NCBI GenBank assembly: GCA_030837825.1
Contig: JAUQYB010000042.1
Span: forward strand, 1-63,600
Reading direction: 5' to 3'
Origin: Albidovulum sp.
GTDB lineage: Bacteria > Pseudomonadota > Alphaproteobacteria > Rhodobacterales > Rhodobacteraceae
Length of the DNA stretch: 63,600 bases
The notes beneath the pieces are model-generated. The model searched no databases. It saw nothing but the letters and a program-made list of their open reading frames with translations, and was not told where the DNA came from. How positions within the stretch are numbered: position 1 is the first letter of the stretch; every line of letters starts with the position of its first letter. Made by a program: the position numbers and the translations under genes. Positions 37,572 to 48,976 of this stretch are shown here, one piece after another.

Positions 37572-38440
37572 AGATCGGATTCATCGGCCTTGGCAACATG
37601 GGCGCGCCGATGGCGAGGAACCTCGCCGCCGCCGGCCATGACGTGACCGGCTTCGACGTCCATGCGCCGATGCCCGAGGGCGTGCGCGCCGCCACCAGCG
37701 CGGCGGGTGCCGCCGAGGGGGCGGAGGTGGTCATCACCATGCTGCCGAACGGCGCGATCCTGCGTTCGGTCGCGGCCGAGATCGTTCCGGCGATGGCGCG
37801 GGGGGCGGTCTTCTGCGACTGCTCGACCGTGGACGTGGAAAGCGCCCGCGCGGTCGCCGATCAGGCCGGCGGGGCGGGCGTGCTCGCGCTCGACGCGCCG
37901 GTCTCGGGGGGCGTCGGCGGTGCGGCCGCGGGCACGCTGACCTTCATGGCGGGGGGGCCGGACGAGGCCTTCGCGATCGTGAAGCCCCTCTTCGACGTGA
38001 TGGGCCAGAAGGCGGTCCACTGCGGCGGCGCGGGTGCTGGACAGGCCGCCAAGATCTGCAACAACATGATCCTCGGCGTCACCATGATCGCCACCTGCGA
38101 GGCCTTCGCGCTGGCCGACAAGCTCGGCCTCGACCGGCAGAAGATGTTCGACGTGGTCTCCACCTCCTCGGGCTATTCCTGGGTGATGAACGCCTATTGC
38201 CCGGCGCCGGGGGTGGGGCCGAAGTCGCCCGCCGACAACGGCTACCGGCCCGGCTTCGCGGCGGAACTCATGCTCAAGGACCTGCGCCTCAGCCAGCAGG
38301 CCGCCGGGGCGGCGGATGCCGACACGCCGATGGGCGAGCTTGCCGCGCGTCTCTACGAGAGCTTCGTGGAACAGGAAGGCGGCCGCGGCATGGACTTCTC
38401 CGCCATGCTGCCGCGGTTCGAGAAACGTCGCCGCGGCTGA
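37568..38440 (+). CDS. mmsB: 3-hydroxyisobutyrate dehydrogenase
   Basis: A protein of 290 residues. The NAD motif IGFIGLGNMGAPMARNLAAAGH is at the N-terminus, the substrate motif DAPVSGGVGGAAAGTL near 113-128, and the catalytic K162 in GAGQAAKICNN. It oxidises 3-hydroxyisobutyrate to methylmalonate semialdehyde, the substrate of MmsA at 32130. The start overlaps the preceding stop by 4 bp (ATGA). Confidence 0.95.
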   Translation: MKIGFIGLGNMGAPMARNLAAAGHDVTGFDVHAPMPEGVRAATSAAGAAEGAEVVITMLPNGAILRSVAAEIVPAMARGAVFCDCSTVDVESARAVADQAGGAGVLALDAPVSGGVGGAAAGTLTFMAGGPDEAFAIVKPLFDVMGQKAVHCGGAGAGQAAKICNNMILGVTMIATCEAFALADKLGLDRQKMFDVVSTSSGYSWVMNAYCPAPGVGPKSPADNGYRPGFAAELMLKDLRLSQQAAGAADADTPMGELAARLYESFVEQEGGRGMDFSAMLPRFEKRRRG

Positions 38441-38486
38441 GTGTCCCACTGCCGCCCCGCGGCTGGCGCGGGCGTTCAGGGGAGGT

Positions 38487-38508
38487 TATATTCCGCTTGT
38501 CGAATATA
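38487..38508. promoter_or_regulatory. SqrR/BigR-type (persulfide-sensor) operator candidate
   Basis: TATATTC (38487-38493), 8-bp spacer, GAATATA (38502-38508): perfect 7-bp arms containing ATTC-N8-GAAT. It lies 20 bp before the DUF2892 start. A second ATTC-N8-GAAT dyad lies upstream of the rhodanese gene (41782-41801). Confidence 0.7.
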
Positions 38509-38528
38509 TGAACCCAAGGAGGCTCCCC

Positions 38529-38735
38529 ATGTTCCGCACCAATGTCGGCGGCATCGACCGCGTGCTGCGAATCGTCGTCGGGCTGGCGCTGCTGGCCGGA
38601 TTCTTCCTCAATGCCGACGCGACCTATCGCTGGGCCTACCTCATCGGCATCGTGCCGCTATTCACCGGGCTCTTCGGCACCTGCCCGGCCTATGCGCTCC
38701 TCGGCTTCAGCACCTGCCCGATGAAGCGGCGCTGA
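38529..38735 (+). CDS. DUF2892 small membrane protein
   Basis: A protein of 68 residues with two helices: a DUF2892 start (MFRTNVGGIDRVLRIVVGLALL) and a second segment with LFGTCPAYALLGFSTC. Cysteines C52 and C63 are typical of the version found with sulfur-transfer proteins such as YgaP, where DUF2892 is fused to rhodanese. AAGGAGG precedes the ATG. The upstream ATTC-N8-GAAT dyad suggests control by a persulfide-sensing ArsR-type repressor. Exact function unknown. Confidence 0.88.
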   Translation: MFRTNVGGIDRVLRIVVGLALLAGFFLNADATYRWAYLIGIVPLFTGLFGTCPAYALLGFSTCPMKRR

Positions 38736-38768
38736 CCGAGGGCGCCACCCGGGCGCTCCCCGCGAACG

Positions 38769-41627
<2,859 letters not shown>

Positions 41628-41652
41628 GCCTGCCCCCGCGTCCAGAGGTTAA

Positions 41653-41681
41653 CAGATAGTGCATGGCCAGCGAGTCTCCAA
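41653..41681 (-). promoter_or_regulatory. Candidate uvrA promoter
   Basis: On the - strand, TTGGAG (41681-41676), 17-bp spacer, TATCTG (41658-41653), 26 bp before the uvrA start. Confidence 0.6.
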
Positions 41682-41692
41682 CCCGAAAAAGA

Positions 41693-41707
41693 GAACATTG
41701 AGGGAAC
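41693..41707 (+). promoter_or_regulatory. LexA (SOS) box of the alphaproteobacterial type
   Basis: GAAC (41693-41696), 7 bp, GAAC (41704-41707), a perfect direct-repeat SOS box, 12 bp upstream of the predicted uvrA -35. Confidence 0.8.
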
Positions 41708-41781
41708 TTGTCCGCGCTTTTGCGGCCGTCGGCCGGGCGCTGCCGGCGCCCTGCCCCCGGCGCCTGTGGTGCGGCGGCAAT

Positions 41782-41801
41782 ACATTCCTTTTTTTGAATG
41801 T
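41782..41801. promoter_or_regulatory. SqrR/BigR-type operator candidate upstream of the rhodanese
   Basis: ACATTC (41782-41787), 8-bp T-rich spacer, GAATGT (41796-41801): perfect 6-bp arms with the ATTC-N8-GAAT core, 76 bp before the rhodanese ATG. Confidence 0.7.
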
Positions 41802-41877
41802 CTGATACGGTTTCCCCCTTGATGGCCAGGCGCGGCCGCGCCAGATCGGGGTGGACCGCAACCCGGAGCCCTCGCAG

Positions 41878-42231
41878 ATGTTCAGCTTCCTCAAGCCCGC
41901 CCCGCGCCTCAGCGCCGCCGAGGCGGTCGCCCGCGTCAGGGCCGGCGATCTCACCCTGATCGACGTGCGCGACGGGGGCGAGATCGCCGCCACCGGCCGT
42001 GCTGCCGGCGCGCTGCATGTGCCGCTTGCCGCGCTCAGGATGAAATGTGATCCCGCCAGCCCCGAATGCCTGCCCGGCCTGTCCACGGAGAAGGCAGTGG
42101 CGCTCTACTGCGCCTCGGGCGCGCGGAGCGCGATGGCGGCGCGGGCTCTCACGGCGATGGGCTACCGGGAGGTCCACAACATCGGCGGCCTGCACCACTG
42201 GCAGGCGGCGGGCGGCGCGGTCACCCGCTGA
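41878..42231 (+). CDS. Rhodanese-domain sulfurtransferase
   Basis: A protein of 117 residues, a single rhodanese domain. LIDVRDGGEIAATGRAAGALHVPL is the N-terminal half and YCASGARS holds the catalytic C78 followed by the substrate loop; NIGGLHHWQ closes the domain. It would carry persulfide sulfur. ATG at 41878 preferred; a GTG at 41851 is in frame. An ATTC-N8-GAAT dyad lies upstream. The 3' end overlaps the convergent DUF815 gene by 11 bp. Confidence 0.9.
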   Translation: MFSFLKPAPRLSAAEAVARVRAGDLTLIDVRDGGEIAATGRAAGALHVPLAALRMKCDPASPECLPGLSTEKAVALYCASGARSAMAARALTAMGYREVHNIGGLHHWQAAGGAVTR

Positions 42232-43072
42232 CGCGCAGCCTGACGCCCTGCCGCCCCGCGAGGTCGCAGAAGAACTGCCAGGCCACCCGTCCCGACCGCG
42301 CCCCGCGCGTCGCCTGCCACTCGATCGCCTCGGCCCGGAGCACCGCCTCGTCCACCGTCACCGCATGCGCCGCGCAATAGCCGCGGATCATCTCCAGATA
42401 GTCGTCCTGGCTGCACGGATGGAAGCCGAGCCAGAGCCCGAAGCGATCGGAGAGCGAGACCTTCTCCTCCACCGCCTCGGACGGGTTGATCGCGCTCGAG
42501 CGTTCGTTCTCGATCATGTCGCGCGGCATCAGGTGGCGGCGGTTCGAGGTGGCGTAGAACACCACGTTCTCCGGCCGCCCCTCGATCCCGCCGTCGAGCA
42601 CCGCCTTGAGCGCCTTGTAGTGCTGATCGTCATGGGAGAACGACAGGTCGTCGCAAAAGAGGATGAAGCGGTGGGCAGGGGCGGCGCGCAGATGCCCCAG
42701 AAGCCGGCCGATCGACGGCAGGTCCTCGCGGCTCAGCTCGACGATCTTCAGGTCGGCCCCCTCGGCCCGGACCGCGGCATGGACCGCCTTGACCAGCGAG
42801 GACTTGCCCATCCCCCGCGCACCCCAGAGCAGCGCGTTGTTGGCGGGCAAGCCCCGCGCGAACTGGCGGGTGTTGGCCAGAAGCGTGTCGCGCGCGCGGT
42901 CGACGCCGACCAGAAGCGGCAGGTCCACCCGCGCCACCTCGGCCACCGGCACCAGCCGGTCGGGGTCGGGATGCCAGGCGAAGGCTTCGGCGGCGGCGAA
43001 ATCGGGCGCCGGAGCGGGGGCCGGCGCCAGCCGCTCCAGCGCCGCGGCGATGCGGTCGAGTGCTGCCGTCAT
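42221..43072 (-). CDS. DUF815 AAA+ ATPase
   Basis: A protein of 283 residues. Walker A is [11 protein letters not shown] near residue 84-94, followed by [10 protein letters not shown] (Walker B) and the sensor segment [17 protein letters not shown]. The family is AAA+-like with unknown substrate. ATG at 43072 overlaps the tatC stop (TGATG), so it is translated with tatC, a common arrangement in Rhodobacteraceae. Any link to Tat export is not demonstrated. Confidence 0.9.
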   Translation of the reverse strand: MTAALDRIAAALERLAPAPAPAPDFAAAEAFAWHPDPDRLVPVAEVARVDLPLLVGVDRARDTLLANTRQFARGLPANNALLWGARGMGKSSLVKAVHAAVRAEGADLKIVELSREDLPSIGRLLGHLRAAPAHRFILFCDDLSFSHDDQHYKALKAVLDGGIEGRPENVVFYATSNRRHLMPRDMIENERSSAINPSEAVEEKVSLSDRFGLWLGFHPCSQDDYLEMIRGYCAAHAVTVDEAVLRAEAIEWQATRGARSGRVAWQFFCDLAGRQGVRLRVSG

Positions 43073-43959
43073 GCCTTGCCCGATGCCTGGCCCGGCCCCG
43101 CCTCGGGCGCTTCTTCCTCGTCGAGATCGTCGATGTCGACCCATGTCCCCTCGGCGCGCATCCGCGCCTCGCGGTCACGCTCGAACCGCGCGATGAGGAA
43201 GATCGAGACCTCGTAGAGCGGATAGATCACGATGAAGAGGATGAGCTGGCTCATCACGTCGGGCGGCGTCACCGTGGCGGCGACGACGAGGATGCCGATG
43301 ATCGCGTATTTCCGCGTCGCCTTCAGCCCGCGCGAGGAGATCAGCCCGGCGCGGCCCATCAGCGACAGCAGCACCGGCATCTGGAAGCAGAGGCCGAAGG
43401 CCAGGACGAAGCTCATGGTCAGCGACAGGTAGCTTTCCATCGAGCCCTGGAACACCACCCCGGCCGGGGCTGCGGCAAGCGGCCCGCCCTCCTCCATCGC
43501 CGCCTTGAAGCTGTCCTGGTAGGACAGGAAGAAGTCGAAGGCCCAGGGCAGGATGACGAGATAGGCCACCGCGCCGCCCAGCGCGAACATCAGCGGCGAG
43601 GCAAGGAGGAAGGGCAGGAATGCCCGCTTCTCGCTGCGGTAGAGGCCGGGCGCCACGAAGCGCCACATCTGGTAGGCGATCACCGGGAAGGCCAGCGCGA
43701 ACCCGCCCCAGAGGCCGATCTTCATCGACACGAAGAAGCCTTCCTGCATCTTGATCAGCACCAACTGGCACTGCTGGCCGCGCTCGGCCAGAACGTTGCA
43801 GAGCGGCGCCGACAGGAGGTTGAAGACCGGCTTCCAGAAATACCAGGCGACGAGGAAGGCGGCGGTGAACGCCCCGAGCGAATAGAGGATGCGGTTGCGC
43901 AGTTCCGCCAGATGCTCGATGAGCGGGGCGCTGCTGTCGTCGATGTCGTCGGTGGTCAT
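43069..43959 (-). CDS. tatC: Sec-independent protein translocase subunit TatC
   Basis: A protein of 296 residues with six membrane segments. It opens with [20 protein letters not shown], the signal-peptide binding surface containing the conserved Glu. [24 protein letters not shown] and [20 protein letters not shown] are hallmark regions. It is the receptor for twin-arginine signal peptides such as that of the TakP-like protein in this window. The acidic C-terminal tail is about 40 residues longer than the minimal core. Overlaps tatB by 4 bp. Confidence 0.97.
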   Translation of the reverse strand: MTTDDIDDSSAPLIEHLAELRNRILYSLGAFTAAFLVAWYFWKPVFNLLSAPLCNVLAERGQQCQLVLIKMQEGFFVSMKIGLWGGFALAFPVIAYQMWRFVAPGLYRSEKRAFLPFLLASPLMFALGGAVAYLVILPWAFDFFLSYQDSFKAAMEEGGPLAAAPAGVVFQGSMESYLSLTMSFVLAFGLCFQMPVLLSLMGRAGLISSRGLKATRKYAIIGILVVAATVTPPDVMSQLILFIVIYPLYEVSIFLIARFERDREARMRAEGTWVDIDDLDEEEAPEAGPGQASGKA

Positions 43960-44618
43960 GCGCTGTCCTTCGGCGCGGCCGCGCGGGTCCGTCCGCCGCG
44001 CTTGCGGGCGGGAGCCTTAGCCGGCCCGGCAGAGGCGGCGGCAGGAGCAGCGGGGGTCGGGGTCTGGCTCTTGGCCTTGTCGCCGGCGGGCAGGCGGGCC
44101 GCCTTGGCCCCGGCGGCGGCGCGCTTCTCGGCTCTCCGCGCCGCCAGCGCGGCGGTTTCCGGCCCCATGGGGTTGCCGGCAGGCGTGCTGGCCGGCGTCT
44201 GGGCGGGCGTTTCGGCGGCTGTGCCGGTAGGCGCGGTCGCACCCCCTGCCCCGGCGGCGCCCCCCGCAGCCGGCACCGCGGCCGCGCGCGCCGTGGCAGG
44301 CGCCGTCGCTGGCGTCGTGGCAGGCTTGGTCGCGGCCTTCACCGGATCCCATTTCTCGAACCGGTCGGCGGCGGACTTGAGGCTGTCGATGCCACCCGAA
44401 AGCGGCCGCTTCAGCGCGTTCAGGTCCTTGCGCACCTCGTTCACGCCGCTTTCGTTCGCCGCCTGTTCCATCGCGCGGCTGAACTCGCGCGCCATCTGGC
44501 GCAGCTTGGCGGTCACCCGGCCGATCTGCCGGAACATCTCGGGAAGGTCGCGCGGCCCGATGACGACCAGCGCCACCACGCCGATCACCATCAACTCCAT
44601 CCAGCCTATGTCGAACAT
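43956..44618 (-). CDS. tatB: Sec-independent protein translocase subunit TatB
   Basis: A protein of 220 residues. One N-terminal helix, [20 protein letters not shown], has the Glu at position 8 characteristic of TatB. The amphipathic helix starts [21 protein letters not shown] long Ala/Pro-rich low-complexity C-terminus (about 105-220) is much longer than the conserved core. It forms the receptor complex with TatC. Tail length varies widely in this family. Confidence 0.96.
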   Translation of the reverse strand: MFDIGWMELMVIGVVALVVIGPRDLPEMFRQIGRVTAKLRQMAREFSRAMEQAANESGVNEVRKDLNALKRPLSGGIDSLKSAADRFEKWDPVKAATKPATTPATAPATARAAAVPAAGGAAGAGGATAPTGTAAETPAQTPASTPAGNPMGPETAALAARRAEKRAAAGAKAARLPAGDKAKSQTPTPAAPAAASAGPAKAPARKRGGRTRAAAPKDSA

Positions 44619-44660
44619 CGGTGTCGCCTCTCCCGAGCGGTCGTCTCAAGGCCCGGTCGC

Positions 44661-44870
44661 TCAGACCTTGTCCTTCCCCTCCGGCGTCACGTCGCGGGCC
44701 TGGTCCGAGGCGGCCTTCTCGATTTCCTCGGAGCCCTCCCGCACGCCGCGCTTGAAGGCGGTGATGCCCTTGCCGAACTCGCCCATCATGGATGCGATCT
44801 TGCCGCGGCCGAACAGCACCAGAATCACCACGGCGATGAGCAGCAGCTGAATCGGGCTTGCCATATGCAT
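44661..44870 (-). CDS. tatA: Sec-independent protein translocase subunit TatA
   Basis: A protein of 69 residues. The N-terminal helix SPIQLLLIAVVILVLFGRGKI, the FG hinge and the amphipathic helix (IASMMGEFGKGITAFKRGV) give the standard TatA pattern. The start at 44870 was chosen because AGGAG lies 8 nt upstream; a second ATG is two codons in. It is the first gene of tatA-tatB-tatC-DUF815. Confidence 0.96.
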   Translation of the reverse strand: MHMASPIQLLLIAVVILVLFGRGKIASMMGEFGKGITAFKRGVREGSEEIEKAASDQARDVTPEGKDKV

Positions 44871-44985
44871 GTCTATGTCTCCTGACCCGGGGCCGCGTGG
44901 GTGCGGCCCGCCTTTTCCGACTGACATGTAATCTTGGGCCCCGCGTTCCCCCATTCCAAGACGCAAATCCGCTGGTCCCGCGACC

Positions 44986-45009
44986 CAACTGACGGTATCT
45001 TGTCAGTTG
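44986..45009. promoter_or_regulatory. Operator of the WYL-type regulator
   Basis: Perfect dyad with arms CAACTGAC (44986-44993) and GTCAGTTG (45002-45009), 8-bp spacer, 30 bp before the regulator start. It lies in the 169-bp divergent gap with tatA. Confidence 0.75.
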
Positions 45010-45039
45010 CAGCTTCCTCCGCCCCTCGTTCCTCCGCCG

Positions 45040-45714
45040 ATGCGTCGCCCTGACCGCCTCTTCGACCTCGTCCAGATCCTCCGCGACGGAAAGCTTCATC
45101 GCGCCGCCGATCTGGCCGCACGGCTCGGCGTCTCGACCCGGACGGTCTGGCGCGACATGGGCACGCTGGCCGCCTCGGGCCTGCCGGTCGAGGGGGCACG
45201 CGGCGTCGGCTACCAGCTCCGCGACCCGACGGTGCTGCCGCCGATGACGCTCAGCCGCGACGAGTTCGAGGCGCTGAGGCTGGGCGTGGCCCTTGCCGCC
45301 GGCGCAGCCGATCCGACGGTGGCGCGCGCCGCGGCGTCGCTGCGCGCAAAGATCGGCGCGGTGGCGCCGGCCCGCGCCGAGGACATGGGCAGCGACAGCT
45401 TCGTCTTTGCGAGCGAAGAGGCCGCGCGCGCCGCGCCGCATCTGGGGCTGATCCGCCGCGCGATCCGCGACCACCTGACGCTGAGCCTCGGCTACCCCGG
45501 CCCGGGGGGGGCGGTGCGGCTGCGCCGCGTGCGGCCGCTGCATCTCGACTTCTGGGGCCGGGCGTGGCTCCTGACCGCCTGGTGCGACCTGTCGCAGGAT
45601 TTCAGGGTGTTCCGCGTCGATCTTGCGGGTCTTATCGAGCATGACGGCGGCGCCTTCATGCCCGAGCACGGCAAGACCGTCGACGACTACATCGCCCGCT
45701 TCGCGACGGCCTGA
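45040..45714 (+). CDS. YafY-type HTH/WYL transcriptional regulator
   Basis: A protein of 224 residues. The N-terminal DeoR-like helix-turn-helix is MRRPDRLFDLVQILRDGKLH plus AADLAARLGVSTRTVWRDMGTL. The C-terminal WYL domain is recognisable as RVRPLHLDFWGRAWLLTAWC and FRVFRVDLAGL. WYL domains sense ligands, sometimes nucleic acids or metabolites. There is no Shine-Dalgarno before the ATG at 45040. The perfect dyad just upstream indicates autoregulation. No typical partner (VOC or DinB) is adjacent. Confidence 0.9.
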   Translation: MRRPDRLFDLVQILRDGKLHRAADLAARLGVSTRTVWRDMGTLAASGLPVEGARGVGYQLRDPTVLPPMTLSRDEFEALRLGVALAAGAADPTVARAAASLRAKIGAVAPARAEDMGSDSFVFASEEAARAAPHLGLIRRAIRDHLTLSLGYPGPGGAVRLRRVRPLHLDFWGRAWLLTAWCDLSQDFRVFRVDLAGLIEHDGGAFMPEHGKTVDDYIARFATA

Positions 45715-45715
45715 C

Positions 45716-46825
<1,110 letters not shown>

Positions 46826-46919
46826 GGCATCCCCTTGCCCAAGAGAATTCGTCGGGTTTGGCCCCGGATAACAGGCGCGGCCCGGCCCCGCAAGCGGCTG
46901 GGATCGGCCCCAGCCCGGC

Positions 46920-46967
46920 GGGGGCGCCCGCCCCCGCACCCCCCGGGGTATTTGGGCAACGAAGAAG
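46920..46967 (+). repeat. Intergenic GC-hairpin repeat, copy B
   Basis: GGGGGC hairpin with GCCCCC, then ACCCCCC, GGGGTATTTGGG and a purine-rich GAAGAAG. It has the same order of blocks as copy A at 9389-9436. It lies between the SDR stop and the ABC ATPase start, both on the - strand. Confidence 0.7.
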
Positions 46968-46978
46968 CCGGGGGCGGG

Positions 46979-47758
46979 TCAGAAGGTGGCGTTGGTCGCG
47001 CCGCCGTCGAGGAGGATGTTCTGGCCGACGATGAAGCCCGCGTGAACCGATGAGAGGAAGGCGCACATCGCGCCGAACTCGGCCGCGGTGCCGTAGCGGC
47101 GGGCGGGAATCGTCGCGGCGCGGGCGGCGCGGACTGCCTCGAGGGAAATCCCCTGCGCCCGTGCCGCGCCCTGGTCGAGCGCATCGGCCCGGTCGGTCGC
47201 ATGGATGCCGGGCAACAGGTTGTTGATTGTGACACCGAAGGGCGCCACCTGGCGCGCGGTGCCGGCGACATAGCCGGTGAGCCCCGAGCGTGCCGCGTTC
47301 GACAGCCCCAGTTCGGCGATCGGCGCCTTGACCGACTGCGAGGTGATGTTGACGACCCGGCCCCAGCCGCGATCGGCCATTCCCGGCAGGAGCGCCGTCA
47401 TCAGCGCGATCGGCGTGAGCATGTTGGCGTCGAGCGCGCGGATGAAGTCGTCGCGCGCCCAGTCGCGCCAGAGGCCCGGCGGCGGCCCGCCGGCGTTGGT
47501 CACGAGGATGTCGACCCCGCCGGCGAGTTCCAGCACCGCGGCCCGGCCGGCCTCGGTGGTGATGTCGGCCGCGGCCTCGGTCACCTTGACCCCGTGCGCG
47601 GACCGGATCGCGGCGGCGGTTTCGGCCAGCGCCGTCGCCCCGCGAGCGTTCAGGACGAGATCGACACCTGCCGCCGCCAGCGCCTCGGCGCAGCCGCGCC
47701 CGAGCCCCTTCGATCCGGCGCAGACCAGCGCCCTTCTGCCGCGAATGCCGAGATCCAT
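46979..47758 (-). CDS. SDR-family protein lacking the catalytic Tyr and Lys
   Basis: A protein of 259 residues. The Rossmann motif is GSKGLGRG near 15-22, with NAGG and the Ser region VVNITSQSVKAP. The YxxxK element aligns with SNAAR in GLSNAARSGLTGYVAG, so the catalytic Tyr and Lys are Ser and Arg. This SN--R form marks a known SDR branch often annotated as 3-oxoacyl-ACP reductase; classical reductase activity is doubtful. The C-terminus DGGATNATF is intact, so it is not decaying. Confidence 0.85.
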   Translation of the reverse strand: MDLGIRGRRALVCAGSKGLGRGCAEALAAAGVDLVLNARGATALAETAAAIRSAHGVKVTEAAADITTEAGRAAVLELAGGVDILVTNAGGPPPGLWRDWARDDFIRALDANMLTPIALMTALLPGMADRGWGRVVNITSQSVKAPIAELGLSNAARSGLTGYVAGTARQVAPFGVTINNLLPGIHATDRADALDQGAARAQGISLEAVRAARAATIPARRYGTAAEFGAMCAFLSSVHAGFIVGQNILLDGGATNATF

Positions 47759-47898
47759 GCGTCACCCTCCCTGTTTCGGGTCCAGCATAACGGGCCGGCC
47801 GGGAAGGGCCAGACCGGGGCGCGCAAGTTGACGCGGCGGTCAGCGCTTTGCTAATGCCGGAGGCGGGGAACGCGCCCGCCCCGTTGCGAAAGACCCAG

Positions 47899-48915
47899 AT
47901 GCCGGACCCCTCGGCCCCGCCAACGCCTGTCCCTACGCCGGCCCAGACGGCGCATGTCTATGCGGCGCGCGACCTGCGTGTCGTGAGCGGCGCCAATCTC
48001 GGCGATCCCGTCGCCCCCGCGCACCAGGCGGAGCCGGGCGACGTCTACCGGCTCGACCCGGCCGCCCGGCCGATCCGGCTGGCGCTCAGGCCGGCAGCCG
48101 ATGGTCGGGCCCCGCTTCTGGCCGAGGGCACGGCGGTCGGCCGCCCCGGCGACAGGATCGCGCTCCTGTCGCTTCTGACACTGATGGCGCCGGACGGCGA
48201 CCGGGTGGAGCTTCTGGTGATCCGGCACGAGGCGGCGGGGGAAGATTACGTGCTGCCGCTTTCGCCCTTGGCGCCGCGCATCGACTACACGCTGATCGAC
48301 GCGCGCGAGGATGTCGAGGGGATCCGGATTGCCGAGATCGTCTGCGTTTCCTTCGCGTCCGGCACGATGATCACGCTCCCGGGCGGCGCGCAGCGACCGA
48401 TCGAGGCGCTGGCGCCGGGCGACCGGGTGCTGACGCGCGATCACGGCGCACAGGCGATCCGCTGGGTGGGCAAGGCGACGCTTCGCGCGAAGGGCGGCTT
48501 CGCCCCGGTGGTCATCGCCGCGGGCACGCTCGGCAACCAGTCCGACCTGATCGTCAGCCCGCACCACCGGATCTTCATCTACCAGCGCGGGCCGAATCGG
48601 CTCGGCGGCACCGCCGAACTGCTGGTACAGGCCAAGCACCTCGTGGACGGCGACCGCGTCACGCGGCGCGAGGGCGGGTTCGTCGACTACTACAGCCTCG
48701 TCTTCGACCGGCACGAGATCATCTATGCCGAGGGGATTCCGGCCGAGAGCCTCCTGGTGACAGAGGCGGTGGTGAACCTCTTGCCGCCGGACCTGTCGCG
48801 CGAGGTGCGCGCGCGCTTTCCCGGCCTGAGCCAGACCCAGCACTTCGGCACCGAGGCGGGGCGCGAGCTGCTGGACGATGCCGCCCGCGAGGCCCTTCTC
48901 GGCCGCGGCCGGTGA
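47899..48915 (+). CDS. Hint-domain protein (Hint_2 family)
   Basis: A protein of 338 residues. The N-terminal part begins HVYAARDLRVVSGANLGD. The Hint domain spans about 147-290: VSFASGTMITLPGG, PGDRVLTRDHGAQAIRWVG, and SPHHRIFIYQ near the end. The domain's first residue is Ser151 after CV rather than the usual Cys; I recall CVSF-type starts in other Rhodobacteraceae members. Self-splicing has not been shown for this group and the role is unknown. Start uncertain: ATG at 47854 is in frame upstream; neither has a good Shine-Dalgarno. Confidence 0.8.
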   Translation: MPDPSAPPTPVPTPAQTAHVYAARDLRVVSGANLGDPVAPAHQAEPGDVYRLDPAARPIRLALRPAADGRAPLLAEGTAVGRPGDRIALLSLLTLMAPDGDRVELLVIRHEAAGEDYVLPLSPLAPRIDYTLIDAREDVEGIRIAEIVCVSFASGTMITLPGGAQRPIEALAPGDRVLTRDHGAQAIRWVGKATLRAKGGFAPVVIAAGTLGNQSDLIVSPHHRIFIYQRGPNRLGGTAELLVQAKHLVDGDRVTRREGGFVDYYSLVFDRHEIIYAEGIPAESLLVTEAVVNLLPPDLSREVRARFPGLSQTQHFGTEAGRELLDDAAREALLGRGR

Positions 48916-48976
48916 GCAAAGCCCCGACGCGGGCCGTGATTGCGGAAAACCCGAGCGCCCGCTATAGCCTGCCGCC

